The notes under the pieces: generated by a model
The model's input: only the letters and a program-made list of their open reading frames with translations
The model's database searches: none
Told to the model about the DNA's origin: nothing
NCBI RefSeq assembly: GCF_002218195.1
Contig: NZ_CP022336.1
Coordinates: 2,103,001-2,167,000, forward strand
Direction of reading: 5' to 3'
From: Sphingorhabdus sp. SMR4y
GTDB taxonomy: Bacteria > Pseudomonadota > Alphaproteobacteria > Sphingomonadales > Sphingomonadaceae
DNA: 64,000 nucleotides
Part shown: in pieces, positions 45,350-54,425 of the stretch
Numbering within the stretch: the stretch's first letter is position 1
Layout of the letters: every line of letters begins with the position of its first letter
Position numbers and translations under genes: made by a program

Positions 45350-46024
45350 ATGACTAGACTATTACGCATTGATGCCAGCGCGCGGATCACGCGTTCGCTT
45401 ACCCGGGAACTGGCCGACAGCTTCACGCAAAGCTGGCGTGAGCGGCGTCCGCAGGATGAGATTGTCCTGCGCGACGTCGGCGCCAATCCGCCTCCAATCA
45501 TCAGTGAAGACTGGATTGCAGCGGCTTTTGCAAAGGATCGGTCGACCGATCAGCAACAGCTTCTTGCGCTATCAGACGAACTGATTGCCGAAGTGGCCGG
45601 TGCCGACATCATCGTCATGGCAACGCCGATGTACAACTACGGCATGCCCGCCGCGCTCAAAGCGTGGTTCGACCAGGTTGTAAGAATCGACAAGACTTTT
45701 ACCTTCGATCTCACTCGCGGCGATGCCCCGCTTGAGCCGATATTGGCTGGCAAGACCCTCATCCTGCTCACTTCATGGGGGGAATTCGGCTTCGCTGCTG
45801 GAGGGCCCAATGAAGGGCGCAACAGCCTGACTCCGCATGTCCGCACGGCATCGCGCTATCTTGGCGTGGAGACCATTCATCAGGTCGGGATCGAGTATCA
45901 GGAGTTTGGCGACGAACGCTTTGAAGCCTCGCATAAAGCAGCCTTTGCAGCGCTCGATCCCTTGGTCGAAACACTGGTCACGACGCTCCCCCTGAACCCA
46001 GACCGCAGGAAGTCGGCAGCATGA
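45350..46024 (+). CDS. azoR: FMN-dependent NADH-azoreductase
   Basis: A 224-residue flavodoxin-fold (Flavodoxin_2) protein of the AzoR group that reduces quinones or azo compounds with NADH. The N-terminal LLRIDASARITRSLTREL is the FMN phosphate loop, and ATPMYNYGMPAALKAWFDQVVR is the active-site and flavin motif. It ends in a charged tail. AGGAGA is in front of the ATG. It follows the AhpD-like gene and precedes the flavoprotein disulfide reductase. Confidence 0.94.
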   Translation: MTRLLRIDASARITRSLTRELADSFTQSWRERRPQDEIVLRDVGANPPPIISEDWIAAAFAKDRSTDQQQLLALSDELIAEVAGADIIVMATPMYNYGMPAALKAWFDQVVRIDKTFTFDLTRGDAPLEPILAGKTLILLTSWGEFGFAAGGPNEGRNSLTPHVRTASRYLGVETIHQVGIEYQEFGDERFEASHKAAFAALDPLVETLVTTLPLNPDRRKSAA

Positions 46025-46173
46025 TCGCTCTACCTGAAGAAAATGCACCTGCGACACGCGAGGCAGATAGGCGCGGCCACAGCATGCTCCTGGCGCAATG
46101 ATCGGCAAAGCCGAGTGGGTGGGTTTTCACTTACCCCGTCTCGCTCTCTCTAAAATCATCAGGATCTTTTTCC

Positions 46174-47655
46174 ATGACCAATCAAACGGTAATCACCAAC
46201 AGCTACAGGCCGATATCTGGCGCCGGTGAATTCGATTTCGATGTCGCCATCATCGGCGCTGGCACAGCCGGAATGGCGGCCTATCGTGAAGCTTCGCAAT
46301 ATAGCGATCGCGTTGCACTGATCGATGGCGGGCCACTAGGCACAACATGCGCGCGCGTGGGCTGCATGCCTTCCAAACTCCTGATCGCAGCAGCCGAGGC
46401 AGCGCATGCGGGGTCCAGGACTCCCATGTTCGGGGTCCGATATGACGATCCGGCGATCGACGGCATAGCCGTGATGAAACGGGTACGTGGCGAGCGTGAC
46501 CGCTTTGTCGGTTTTGTCACAGAGGCTGTCCATGGATTCGACAAGGGCGAGATAATAAGGGAATATGCCCGCTTCGAAGACGATCACACGCTTCGGTTGA
46601 GCAGCGGACGCAAGATTTCTGCCCGCACGATAGTCATCGCCACCGGTTCGCGGCCCGCCATTCCCCAAGCATTATTCGCCGCCGGCGAAAGGCTGATCGT
46701 CAATGATGATATATTTGACTGGACCGATCTGCCCGGTTCGGTCGCGGTATTCGGGGCTGGTGTCATCGGGCTGGAATTGGGGCAGGCCCTGCACCGGCTG
46801 GGAGTGCGCGTGCGTCTTTTCGGAAGGGGCGGTCAGGCCGGGCCACTAACCGATCCAGTGGTGCGCCAATATGCGACCGACATTTTTTCTGGCGAGTTTC
46901 CGGCCATCTGGAACGCTGACACCCGGATTTCGCGCAAAAGGGATACTGTCGCGGTGCGCTGGGGCGAAGCGGCGGATCAGGAAGCCGGCTTCGACTATCT
47001 GGTCGCAGCCACCGGTCGCAGGCCCAATATTGATAAAATCGGTCTCGAGAATACCGGCCTGCCGCTCGGAACGACGGGCGTGCCTCAATATGACCCCTTG
47101 TCCGGCCGCGTTGGCGACACCCATATATTCATTGCCGGCGATGCTGCGCTTGACCTGCCGCTGCTGCACGAAGCGGCAGATGAGGGCCGCTTGGCCGGAG
47201 AGAATGCAGCGCGCTTTCCGCATTCATACAGACGATCTCGCCGCACCCCGATCGGCATCGTTTTCTCCGATCCGCAAATTGCTATGGTCGGGGCCAGCCA
47301 TGCCTCGCTCTTGGCTAGACCGGGATGCCACTTCGCGACCGGAGAAGTTTCATTTGAGGACCAGGGCCGTGCCCGGGTGATGGGTCTCAACAAGGGCATC
47401 CTCAGGCTTTATGCCGAACACGGCAGCGCACGGTTTCTCGGAGCCGAAATGATCGGCCCTTCAGCTGAACATATCGCGCATCTTCTGGCCTGGTCCATTC
47501 AGGCCAACATGACCGTGGAGCAAATCCTGCAAATGCCGTTTTACCATCCCGTACTGGAAGAGGGCGTGCGCACAGCCTTCAGAAATCTGAACCATGCTCT
47601 TGGATTTGGCCCCAATCCTCCACTGCAATGTATTGATTGCGGACCGGGAGCCTGA
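46174..47655 (+). CDS. Dihydrolipoamide-dehydrogenase-like flavoprotein with C-terminal CxxC
   Basis: A 493-residue pyridine nucleotide-disulfide oxidoreductase. It has the N-terminal FAD fold (IIGAGTAGMAAYREA) and the redox disulfide in GTTCARVGCMPSKLL, where the usual GGTCxNxGC is slightly altered. The NAD fold (VFGAGVIGLELGQAL), IAGDAALDLPLLHEAADEG and a C-terminal dimer domain with catalytic His in YHPVLEEGVRTAF follow. Past this point it has an extra CIDC close to the end, a second cysteine pair not found in ordinary Lpd. Its place after the AhpD-like and azoreductase genes suggests a role in a thiol or lipoyl relay. Confidence 0.9.
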   Translation: MTNQTVITNSYRPISGAGEFDFDVAIIGAGTAGMAAYREASQYSDRVALIDGGPLGTTCARVGCMPSKLLIAAAEAAHAGSRTPMFGVRYDDPAIDGIAVMKRVRGERDRFVGFVTEAVHGFDKGEIIREYARFEDDHTLRLSSGRKISARTIVIATGSRPAIPQALFAAGERLIVNDDIFDWTDLPGSVAVFGAGVIGLELGQALHRLGVRVRLFGRGGQAGPLTDPVVRQYATDIFSGEFPAIWNADTRISRKRDTVAVRWGEAADQEAGFDYLVAATGRRPNIDKIGLENTGLPLGTTGVPQYDPLSGRVGDTHIFIAGDAALDLPLLHEAADEGRLAGENAARFPHSYRRSRRTPIGIVFSDPQIAMVGASHASLLARPGCHFATGEVSFEDQGRARVMGLNKGILRLYAEHGSARFLGAEMIGPSAEHIAHLLAWSIQANMTVEQILQMPFYHPVLEEGVRTAFRNLNHALGFGPNPPLQCIDCGPGA

Positions 47656-47800
47656 TCCATGGTCTTTTGCGGAAAGATGATGAAGATAGCGCTGCAAGAC
47701 AAATTATGGGCAGAACCGCCCGCCATCGACCTGAAAACACTAGAAATCCTTGCCAGAAAAAGGCGAACGCAGCAATGCCTGCAAATGAATGGAGAACGTC

Positions 47801-49054
47801 ATGAAAAAAATGATCGGCATCGCAGCCTTAACATTATCGGCTATCGTCATCTGGTCCGGCTCGATCTTTGTCATCGGCAGCGAGGGATGGCTCAAACGTC
47901 CAATCGCCACTGATGCCTCAGCGCAATCTTTTGTGGCGGCAGCCGCCGATATTGTTGAGCGAAACCATCGCGGCAATCTGAGCATGCTTTTGGTCGAAGG
48001 CGGCGAGGTTGCTGCAAGCTATCATTCTTCCACGGGTAAGCCGGTTGACGAAAATTCGGTGTTTCAGGTCGCTTCGTTGAGCAAGTGGCTCGCCGCATGG
48101 GGCGTCATGACTCTTGTCGAGGATGGTGTCATAGACCTGGATGAACCGGTATCGCGTTATCTCACTCGCTGGCAACTGCCCACCGGCCCATTCGATAATG
48201 ATGGTGTGACCACCCGGCGGCTGCTCAGCCATACAGCAGGGTTGGACGACGGTCTTGGCTATGCCGGTTTCGATTCCGACAGCGCGGTGCAATCTCTCGA
48301 AAGCTCGCTTGACCGAGCGCTGGACGCTTCACCGGGGAAAAGCGGCATCGTTAAGGTCGGCATCGAACCCGGTTCAGGCTGGAATTATTCCGGCGGCGGC
48401 TACACGCTTCTACAACTGCTGATCGAGGAAGTTTCGGGCCAGCCATTTACCGATTATATGGCTGAACGGGTATTCGAGCCGCTGAACATGTCGCAAAGCG
48501 GTTTTGACCACAAGAAAGCCGCCGGACTGGGGCTCGCAGAAAATTTTGATCTCGAGGGGAATGTCGAACCGCTGAAATATTACAGTTCATTGGCCGCCAC
48601 TTCCCTTTTTACCAGCAGCCGGGACATGGCTCTTTTCCTGGCAGCACAGGGGCCGGGGTCAGGGCAACGCGTCCTGTCTGAAGCCAGCATGCGGTTGATG
48701 CGCCAGCCGCACGCGTCCCAGATGGGCGCCGATATCTGGGGCTTGGGAACAATGCTCTATGCACCGAATAATGCGGGAGACTTCATCATCGGTCACGACG
48801 GGAATAACGAACCGGCGATCAACACGGCTGCGCGGCTCGACCCTGCCACCGGCGACGGGATTGTCATCCTGGAAACCGGAAGCGATCTGCTCGCCACCCG
48901 TCTCGCAAGCGAATGGGTTTTCTGGAAAACCGGAAGGGTTGACAATCTGGCTTTCGCGATGGGCCTCTCGACCTGGATTTTATGGGCAGGAGCGGGATCA
49001 TTGGTGATCCTGTTGCTCGGCATTGCATCGGGCTGGAGGCGCCGCAAAACCTAG
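47801..49054 (+). CDS. Exported serine hydrolase with C-terminal membrane anchor
   Basis: A 417-residue S12/beta-lactamase-like hydrolase. A signal or anchor helix (residues about 3-25) leads it, and a hydrophobic helix near the C-terminus (ILWAGAGSLVILLLGIASG) ends it, so it is probably tethered. SxxK is in VASLSKWLAA, and the tyrosine motif is WNYSGGGYTLL. The block with HDGNNEPAINTAARL is at the place of the KTG motif. GGAG precedes the ATG at 47801. It could be an esterase or peptidase; the substrate is unknown. Confidence 0.88.
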   Translation: MKKMIGIAALTLSAIVIWSGSIFVIGSEGWLKRPIATDASAQSFVAAAADIVERNHRGNLSMLLVEGGEVAASYHSSTGKPVDENSVFQVASLSKWLAAWGVMTLVEDGVIDLDEPVSRYLTRWQLPTGPFDNDGVTTRRLLSHTAGLDDGLGYAGFDSDSAVQSLESSLDRALDASPGKSGIVKVGIEPGSGWNYSGGGYTLLQLLIEEVSGQPFTDYMAERVFEPLNMSQSGFDHKKAAGLGLAENFDLEGNVEPLKYYSSLAATSLFTSSRDMALFLAAQGPGSGQRVLSEASMRLMRQPHASQMGADIWGLGTMLYAPNNAGDFIIGHDGNNEPAINTAARLDPATGDGIVILETGSDLLATRLASEWVFWKTGRVDNLAFAMGLSTWILWAGAGSLVILLLGIASGWRRRKT

Positions 49055-49252
49055 TATGATAAGCTACTTGAAGCCAAGCGCATCGGCTAAACCGGCGGCG
49101 TTCCGGCAAATGCGCGGCTGAAAACGGATGAGCCGGAAATCGTCGCTTCATGCGCCAGCCTCGCCAGCGGCATCATCTGGATCTGCAGGATTAAAAGCGA
49201 GGTTCCTTCAGCGCGTTGTCCTGACCTGCGCTATTTTCAGCCCGGTAGAATT

Positions 49253-49582
49253 CTAGCCGCGAAAATATATCCAGCCGGCCCATAGCCAGCCCCCGATCAG
49301 CAAGGTTCCGCCGATCGGGGTTATTGCGCCGAGCCACTGAGGTGCGCCCAATGCCATGGCGTATAACGTGAGGGCGAACAGGACAGAGCCAGCGAGCAGC
49401 ACGATTGCCGGGCCTTTCGCGGAGCCCATGAGCGCCAGTGCAGCAATGGCATGAAGCAATTGGTAAAACCCGCCGGTTCTCAACCACTCGGCTTCCTGTG
49501 GTCCCGGTGCAGCATGAGCCCCGAAGGCACCGGCTGCCACGGCAACGGCTGCCGAAATAGCGGCAAAACATCCGATCAGCAT
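49253..49582 (-). CDS. DUF423 small membrane protein
   Basis: A 109-residue protein with four hydrophobic helices, of the DUF423 (YgdD-like) family. The typical N-terminal pattern is seen in AAGAFGAHA, then YQLLHAIAALAL, and a final PIGGTLLIGGWLW. A clear ribosome-binding site GAAGGAAAGG lies before ATG 49582; longer starts are rejected. The function is unknown. It stands alone between 198 and 215 bases of sequence in which I see nothing named. Confidence 0.9.
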   Translation of the reverse strand: MLIGCFAAISAAVAVAAGAFGAHAAPGPQEAEWLRTGGFYQLLHAIAALALMGSAKGPAIVLLAGSVLFALTLYAMALGAPQWLGAITPIGGTLLIGGWLWAGWIYFRG

Positions 49583-49797
49583 ATTTGTCCCTTTCCTTCC
49601 CGAACAATCGCGGGACGATTGCAGCCGCTGTGTGTCCGCCATAACAGAGTCTGATCGGGCCATAACGACTGTCGATATCGTCCGGATTCCATCTTCACCG
49701 GACAAGGCTATAGAACCGGGAAACCGACATGGAAATATTCATGGTCCGGACGAGCGACAAGTACGAGCCGATACCGCTCATCCCGGCGGCTTGTCGG

Positions 49798-50973
49798 CTA
49801 TTGAGCGATGCCGTCGGCCTGCAGCGCGCTGATCTGTTCTGCGGTAAAGCCGAGTTCCTCCAATATCGAGGCGGTATCGGCCCCTTCGGCCTTCAGCGTA
49901 GCCGGAGCCGACAAACGTGCTCCGTTCATTTCGATCGGCAAGGCCGGCAGTCTGGTTTGTGTGCCGTCAGCCAAAGTCACCTCTTCGAGCCCGTCACTGG
50001 CTGTCAGATGCGGGTCATCGAACATGTCCTCCGGCCGTGCGATCGGAGCAAAGGGCAATCCCGTACCGTCGAGCAAGGCAATCAGATCATCCCGCCTGTA
50101 AGTCGCTATCAGTTCGCGAATCCGCGGCATGATCCGGTCGCGCGCCGCCACGCGATTGTTGTTTTCACGAATGTCTTCGTCGGCCCAGAGGTCGTCCAGC
50201 GCGAATAATTTGCAGAATTTCTCCCACAGTGCATCGGTGACGACCCCGATGAAAATCGGATCGTCCTTGGTCTGGAAAACGTCGTAAATGGCCCATGCAG
50301 AAATCCGGGCGGGCATTGGATCGGCGGCTTTGCCGGTAACCGCTTTCTGCGCCATATGCTGGCCGATCAGATAGACAGTCGTTTCGAACAGCGAACTCTG
50401 GACCTTCTGTCCCTTGCCGGTGCGATGCCGCTGTTCGACGGCCGCGAGAATGGCAATGACACCGAACATCCCGCCCGTCACATCAATAACGCTCGAACCA
50501 GCACGCAGGGGTTGGCCGGGAGGGCCGGTCATATAAGCCAGTCCCCCCATCATCTGCGCGACTTCGTCCAGCGCCGTACGATTTTCATAGGGACCAGGCA
50601 GAAATCCTTTTTCCGAGCAATAGATCAGCCGCTCGTTATTTTCCGCCAGCGCCTCATAGCCAAGACCCAGACGGTCCATCGCGCCGGGGCGGTAATTCTC
50701 GATCAGGATATCGGCATCGGCAGCCAGCTTTCGGGCAATAGCCAGCCCTTCCGGATCCTTGAGGTTGAGAGAAATGCTCTGCTTGTGCCGGTTATACATC
50801 GGGAAATAGCCCGATCCCGAGCCGACCAGGTTGCGCGTACGATCACCGCCGATTGGTTCCACCCGGATCACTTCCGCCCCCAGTGAGGCGAGAATCGCAC
50901 CGACCGCCGGGCCCATGACCATATGGGTAAATTCGATTACCTTGAGTCCTGCAAGGGGCGTAGTCTGGGTCAT
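49798..50973 (-). CDS. CaiB/BaiF-type (family III) CoA-transferase
   Basis: A 391-residue CoA-transferase. The family start LAGLKVIEFTHMVMGPAVG, GAEVIRVEPIGGDRTR and NRHKQSISLNLKDPEG are present. The catalytic aspartate is in SSVIDVTGGMFGVIAILAAV, and the second domain follows. It moves CoA to a carboxylic acid, usually a hydroxy or aromatic acid. It is the last gene of the minus arm and overlaps the HMG-CoA-lyase-like gene by 4 bases. Citramalate, malate-like or succinate substrates would fit the neighbours (inference). Confidence 0.93.
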   Translation of the reverse strand: MTQTTPLAGLKVIEFTHMVMGPAVGAILASLGAEVIRVEPIGGDRTRNLVGSGSGYFPMYNRHKQSISLNLKDPEGLAIARKLAADADILIENYRPGAMDRLGLGYEALAENNERLIYCSEKGFLPGPYENRTALDEVAQMMGGLAYMTGPPGQPLRAGSSVIDVTGGMFGVIAILAAVEQRHRTGKGQKVQSSLFETTVYLIGQHMAQKAVTGKAADPMPARISAWAIYDVFQTKDDPIFIGVVTDALWEKFCKLFALDDLWADEDIRENNNRVAARDRIMPRIRELIATYRRDDLIALLDGTGLPFAPIARPEDMFDDPHLTASDGLEEVTLADGTQTRLPALPIEMNGARLSAPATLKAEGADTASILEELGFTAEQISALQADGIAQ

Positions 50974-51902
50974 GCTGCTGCTTTCTGAAATCCAAGGGGG
51001 AGTCCGGCGTCAGGGGTGAAGCCGTACAGGGGTTCGCCGGGGAGCGCCTCGGCCACGATATCGCGGACCTTCAGAAGCTTCTCCAGATCGATTCCGGTAT
51101 CGATGCCCATCGCTTCCAGCATGAAAACAAGATCTTCGGTCACGATATTGCCCGAAGCGCCGGGCGCGAAGGGACATCCGCCGAGACCACCCAGCGAACT
51201 GTCAAAGGTGGTGATGCCTTCCGCAAGGCCCGCCATGACATTTGCAAGACCCAGTCCTCGCGTGTTGTGAAGGTGCAGCGTATTGAGCTTGTCCGCCCCG
51301 ATTGCCGCTTTCACCCTGCGCACCAGCCGCGTCACCTGCGCGGGATTGGCATAGCCGGTGGTGTCGGAAAGCCCGCATTCCGCAACCCCGGCTTCCATCG
51401 CGGCTTCGGCCAGGCGGGCAATCTGGTCATCCGGCACAGGCCCCTCCAGCGTACAACCGAAAGCGGTCGAGAGGCCGACCTCAAAATAGGGCCGCTGGCC
51501 CGCAGGCTGCTGGGCGACCAGATCGGCGATGGCCCGGATCTCGGCCAGCATTGCGGGATGATCCTTGCGAACATTGTTGATCGAATGGGTTTCCGACATG
51601 GAAAAGGGAATCGACATCTTGTCGACACCGCAGGCGATGGCCCGTTCGGCGCCCTTCACATTGGGAATGAGCGCGACCACCTCGAGACCGGGAATGGTCT
51701 TGGCAAAAGCGACGATCTCTGCCGTGTCAGCCATCTGCGGCAACAGGGCGGGCGGCACGAAGCTGCCGACCTCAATCTCGCTCACGCCCGCCTCGGCTTC
51801 GGCCTTTATCCAAGCCTTTTTCGCTTCGGTTGCCATCACACGATCGACGCTTTGCAGACCGTCGCGCGGCCCGACTTCGCTGATCGTCACGGATTTTGTC
51901 AT
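50970..51902 (-). CDS. HMG-CoA lyase-like enzyme
   Basis: A 310-residue member of the HMGL-like TIM-barrel family that cleaves CoA esters. The N-terminal EVGPRDGLQS holds the catalytic Arg and Asp and the metal residue. The metal motif is LHLHNTRGLGLANV, where HMG-CoA lyase has HxHDT. The catalytic cysteine loop is in GGLGGCPFAPGASGN. The changed motif suggests a different acyl-CoA substrate, for example a citramalyl- or malyl-CoA-like ester. It overlaps the CoA-transferase and LeuD-like genes by 4 bases each. Confidence 0.9.
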   Translation of the reverse strand: MTKSVTISEVGPRDGLQSVDRVMATEAKKAWIKAEAEAGVSEIEVGSFVPPALLPQMADTAEIVAFAKTIPGLEVVALIPNVKGAERAIACGVDKMSIPFSMSETHSINNVRKDHPAMLAEIRAIADLVAQQPAGQRPYFEVGLSTAFGCTLEGPVPDDQIARLAEAAMEAGVAECGLSDTTGYANPAQVTRLVRRVKAAIGADKLNTLHLHNTRGLGLANVMAGLAEGITTFDSSLGGLGGCPFAPGASGNIVTEDLVFMLEAMGIDTGIDLEKLLKVRDIVAEALPGEPLYGFTPDAGLPLGFQKAAA

Positions 51903-52516
51903 GTACTTGCTCCTAAATAAATCCACGGGCGCGCGGCGCGATCGGATTGCTGCCAGCGGGCAATATCATCGGCCATTTTCAGGCTGAGGTCGATGGCGTC
52001 CAGTCCGTCCAGCAGCATCGCCTTCGCTTCCCCGTCGATCGGGAAATCCCAGCTATGACCGCTCGCGCTCACGATATTCTGATCCTGCAGGTTGATGGTA
52101 ACCGGTGCACGGGACTGTTCGATCGTCGCTATCGCAGCGGCATCGAGAACCGCTGGCAGGATACCGTTGCGCACGCAATTGCCAGCGAAAATCGGCGCGA
52201 AGCTTTGGGCAATCACCGCGCGAAAGCCATATTCCGCTAGCGCCCACACCGCATGTTCCCGGCTGGATCCGGAACCGAAATTGGCACCGCCGAGAATGAT
52301 CTTGCTGTCGGCGTAGACCGGATCATTCATCACGAATGCAGGATTGGCCTCCCGTCCGCCAATCTCCTTGTAACGCCAGCCGGCAAACAGGCCATCGCTC
52401 AGTCCCGTCTTGCCGGTGCTCTTCATCTCACGGGACGGGATGATCTGGTCCGTATCGATGTTGTCGCGGATCAGTGGCATCGGCAACGAAGTCAGAGTAT
52501 CAAAGGGTTCCGCCAT
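51899..52516 (-). CDS. LeuD-type aconitase small subunit (hydratase)
   Basis: A 205-residue swivel domain of isopropylmalate/dimethylmaleate-type hydratases. The N-terminal RDNIDTDQIIPSREM and the substrate-specificity section ANFGSGSSREHAVWALAEYG are clear. The GNCVRNGILPA stretch follows. It pairs with the large subunit, whose stop overlaps its ATG by one base. No leuA or leuB is near, and the neighbours are a CoA-transferase and a lyase, so a catabolic hydratase (maleate, mesaconate or citraconate type) is more likely than leucine synthesis. Confidence 0.88.
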   Translation of the reverse strand: MAEPFDTLTSLPMPLIRDNIDTDQIIPSREMKSTGKTGLSDGLFAGWRYKEIGGREANPAFVMNDPVYADSKIILGGANFGSGSSREHAVWALAEYGFRAVIAQSFAPIFAGNCVRNGILPAVLDAAAIATIEQSRAPVTINLQDQNIVSASGHSWDFPIDGEAKAMLLDGLDAIDLSLKMADDIARWQQSDRAARPWIYLGAST

Positions 52517-53910
52517 CAGACTGCTTCGCTTTCCAACAAATCGCGGGGATCGGCAATCACACCGGCGATCGCGCTGGCAACCACCGTTTCCGGACTGGCG
52601 ATATGGGTCCGGACATTTGGTCCCTGCCGACTTTCAAAATTACGGTTGGTCGTCGAGATTACCCGTGAACCGGCGGCAAAACTTTCGCCCCCCGCGTAGA
52701 AACACATAGAACAGCCGCTCTCGCGCCATTCAAATCCGGCGTTTCTGAAAATTTCGTCGATCCCCTCGGCCTCGGCTTCGCGCTTGACGCGGGACGAGCC
52801 GGGCACGCAAATTGCCTTGATCCCGGCGGCCACCTTCCGTCCCCTGAGCAGAGCCGAAGCCCGGCGCAAATCGGACAGCCGGCTGTTCGTGCAACTGCCG
52901 ATGAATGCGGCGTCGATGGGTACACCCTCAATCGGCTGGTCCGGCGTCAGGCCGATATAGTCCAGCGGCGCTGACGGAGCGTCGTCCGGGACGCTATCAT
53001 CAATGCCGCAAGTCTGGCCCGGATTGGTGCCCCAGCTTACCATAGGTGTAATCGTGCCGGCATCAATCTCTATTTCCTGATCAAAAACGGCCCCGCCGTC
53101 GCTTGCCAGTTCACGCCAGTTTTCCACAGCCTGCTGCCATTCGGCACCAGCCGGCGCATAGCGGCGACCATTCAAATATTCGAAGGTCCTGTCATCCGGC
53201 GCGATGAAACCGGACATGGCGGAAAACTCTGTCGCCATGTTGCACAATGTCATCCGCCCCTCCATGTCCAGAGCCGACACTGCTTCTCCGGCAAATTCTA
53301 CCGCATGGCCCTTGCCGCCAGCCGCACCATATCGCGCCAGCAGCGTCAGGATCATGTCTTTCGGGGTAGTACCGGGGGATAGCCTGCCATTGAATGTGAC
53401 GCGCATACTCTTCGGCTTGGACAGGCGCAGGGTACCGGTTGCCATCGCATGCTCTGCTTCCGAAGATCCGATCCCCCAGGCCAGCGCGCCAAAAGCCCCT
53501 TGCGTACAGGTGTGGCTGTCGGGCGCGATGACTGTGGTACCGGGCAGGACGATACCGAGTTCCGGTGATATCACATGGACGATCCCCTGGTCGGGGTCAT
53601 TGACATCGAACAGCGTAATACCCGCTGCCCTGGCGGCGGCCCGAGTCTCGGTTATGAAGGCCTGGCCACCGGGCATCAGCGTCTGGTCGCTGCGGCCCGG
53701 CCGCGTGTCGACAATATGATCCGTAACCGCAAAAACCCGCGACGGATCTGCGACCTTGCGGCCTGCGTCAGCCAGCGAATTCAGTGCCGCGGCTCCTGTC
53801 CGCTCGTGCAGGAACACCCGGTCGATAGCTATGAGCACGCCGCCACCCGGCAGATCAGCCACCACGTGGCTGTGCCATAATTTGTCAAAAAGAGTCCGTG
53901 GATGTGTCAG
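52516..53910 (-). CDS. LeuC-type aconitase large subunit, probable CTG start
   Basis: A 464-residue [4Fe-4S] hydratase large subunit. The family N-terminus (PRTLFDKLWHSHVVADLPGG) begins only if translation starts at CTG 53910. The nearest ATG, GTG or TTG in this frame would either drop it (GTG 53865) or lie past an in-frame stop just upstream. The CTG overlaps the preceding stop as CTGA, in the same way as its ATGA neighbours. The iron-sulfur cysteines are in FIGSCTNSRL and SGCSMCFYAG, and the substrate part is AVTDHIVDTRPG. It forms a heterodimer with the LeuD-like subunit. A leucine role is unlikely in this setting. Confidence 0.85.
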   Translation of the reverse strand: MTHPRTLFDKLWHSHVVADLPGGGVLIAIDRVFLHERTGAAALNSLADAGRKVADPSRVFAVTDHIVDTRPGRSDQTLMPGGQAFITETRAAARAAGITLFDVNDPDQGIVHVISPELGIVLPGTTVIAPDSHTCTQGAFGALAWGIGSSEAEHAMATGTLRLSKPKSMRVTFNGRLSPGTTPKDMILTLLARYGAAGGKGHAVEFAGEAVSALDMEGRMTLCNMATEFSAMSGFIAPDDRTFEYLNGRRYAPAGAEWQQAVENWRELASDGGAVFDQEIEIDAGTITPMVSWGTNPGQTCGIDDSVPDDAPSAPLDYIGLTPDQPIEGVPIDAAFIGSCTNSRLSDLRRASALLRGRKVAAGIKAICVPGSSRVKREAEAEGIDEIFRNAGFEWRESGCSMCFYAGGESFAAGSRVISTTNRNFESRQGPNVRTHIASPETVVASAIAGVIADPRDLLESEAV

Positions 53911-54425
53911 ATGCTATTCCCCATTTCCTTGTCAACCGCGCGCCAGTCTTTCGTCACAAAAACCTCCTGTATCGCGGTACGCGTTTCCAGCTTACCATCC
54001 CGGATCCAGTGCCAGGTCCGGCAACGGTTCTGCCCGTCATCACTGATCTGGATTTGCTCGTATAGATAAAGCGAAGGATCGCCAGTGCGTTGCCAGTAAA
54101 GCATCACTGTGCGGTTATATTCATCGAGCGGAACTTCAGCAGCCCAGCCGACAATAAGATCGTTGTTCCACCAGATCCTGTTGTCCCGATATTCTGCGGG
54201 GAACTCCCGGATTTCGGTCTTTCCATCCGCCCATGTATAGTGGTTGGTCTGATGATAGGGTGCCTTGCGATCATCATCGGGGAAACGGCACAGCAAGCGC
54301 GATGCATGTTCGTCAATCTTTTCGTTCTGCGCATTGAAATAGGTATAGGTTCCATCCCAAACGCCCTCGTGACGCGCCAGCAGTGGCATATTTTCGCGAA
54401 TTCCCATCATATTTCCCTTCTTCAA
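53907..54425 (-). CDS. Lipocalin-like small protein, paralogue of the one at 59802
   Basis: A protein of up to 172 residues; the ATGs at 54425 and 54410 are both possible, and the latter begins MMGIREN. It looks like a small beta-barrel: MPLLARHEGVWDGTYTYF, FPDDDRKAPYHQTNHYTW, RIWWNNDLIVGWAAEV and RTWHWIRDGKLETRTAI. I am not certain of the Pfam name (perhaps a DUF3598/lipocalin-like group). It shares about half of its conserved positions with the 59802 protein of the plus arm. It is coupled on both sides, by the 4-base overlap with the hydrolase stop and by the CTGA junction with the LeuC-like gene. Confidence 0.78.
   Translation of the reverse strand: MKKGNMMGIRENMPLLARHEGVWDGTYTYFNAQNEKIDEHASRLLCRFPDDDRKAPYHQTNHYTWADGKTEIREFPAEYRDNRIWWNNDLIVGWAAEVPLDEYNRTVMLYWQRTGDPSLYLYEQIQISDDGQNRCRTWHWIRDGKLETRTAIQEVFVTKDWRAVDKEMGNSI

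Noticed and set aside
49055-49252. Possible remnant of a regulator on the minus strand
   Set aside because: A short open stretch resembles the end of a helix-turn-helix protein (SSVFSRAFAG), but it is under 45 codons with no start and could be chance.
51899-53910. leuCD of leucine synthesis
   Set aside because: The subunit families match, but no leuA or leuB is present and the genes are coupled to an acyl-CoA lyase and a CoA-transferase, so a leucine name was not given.
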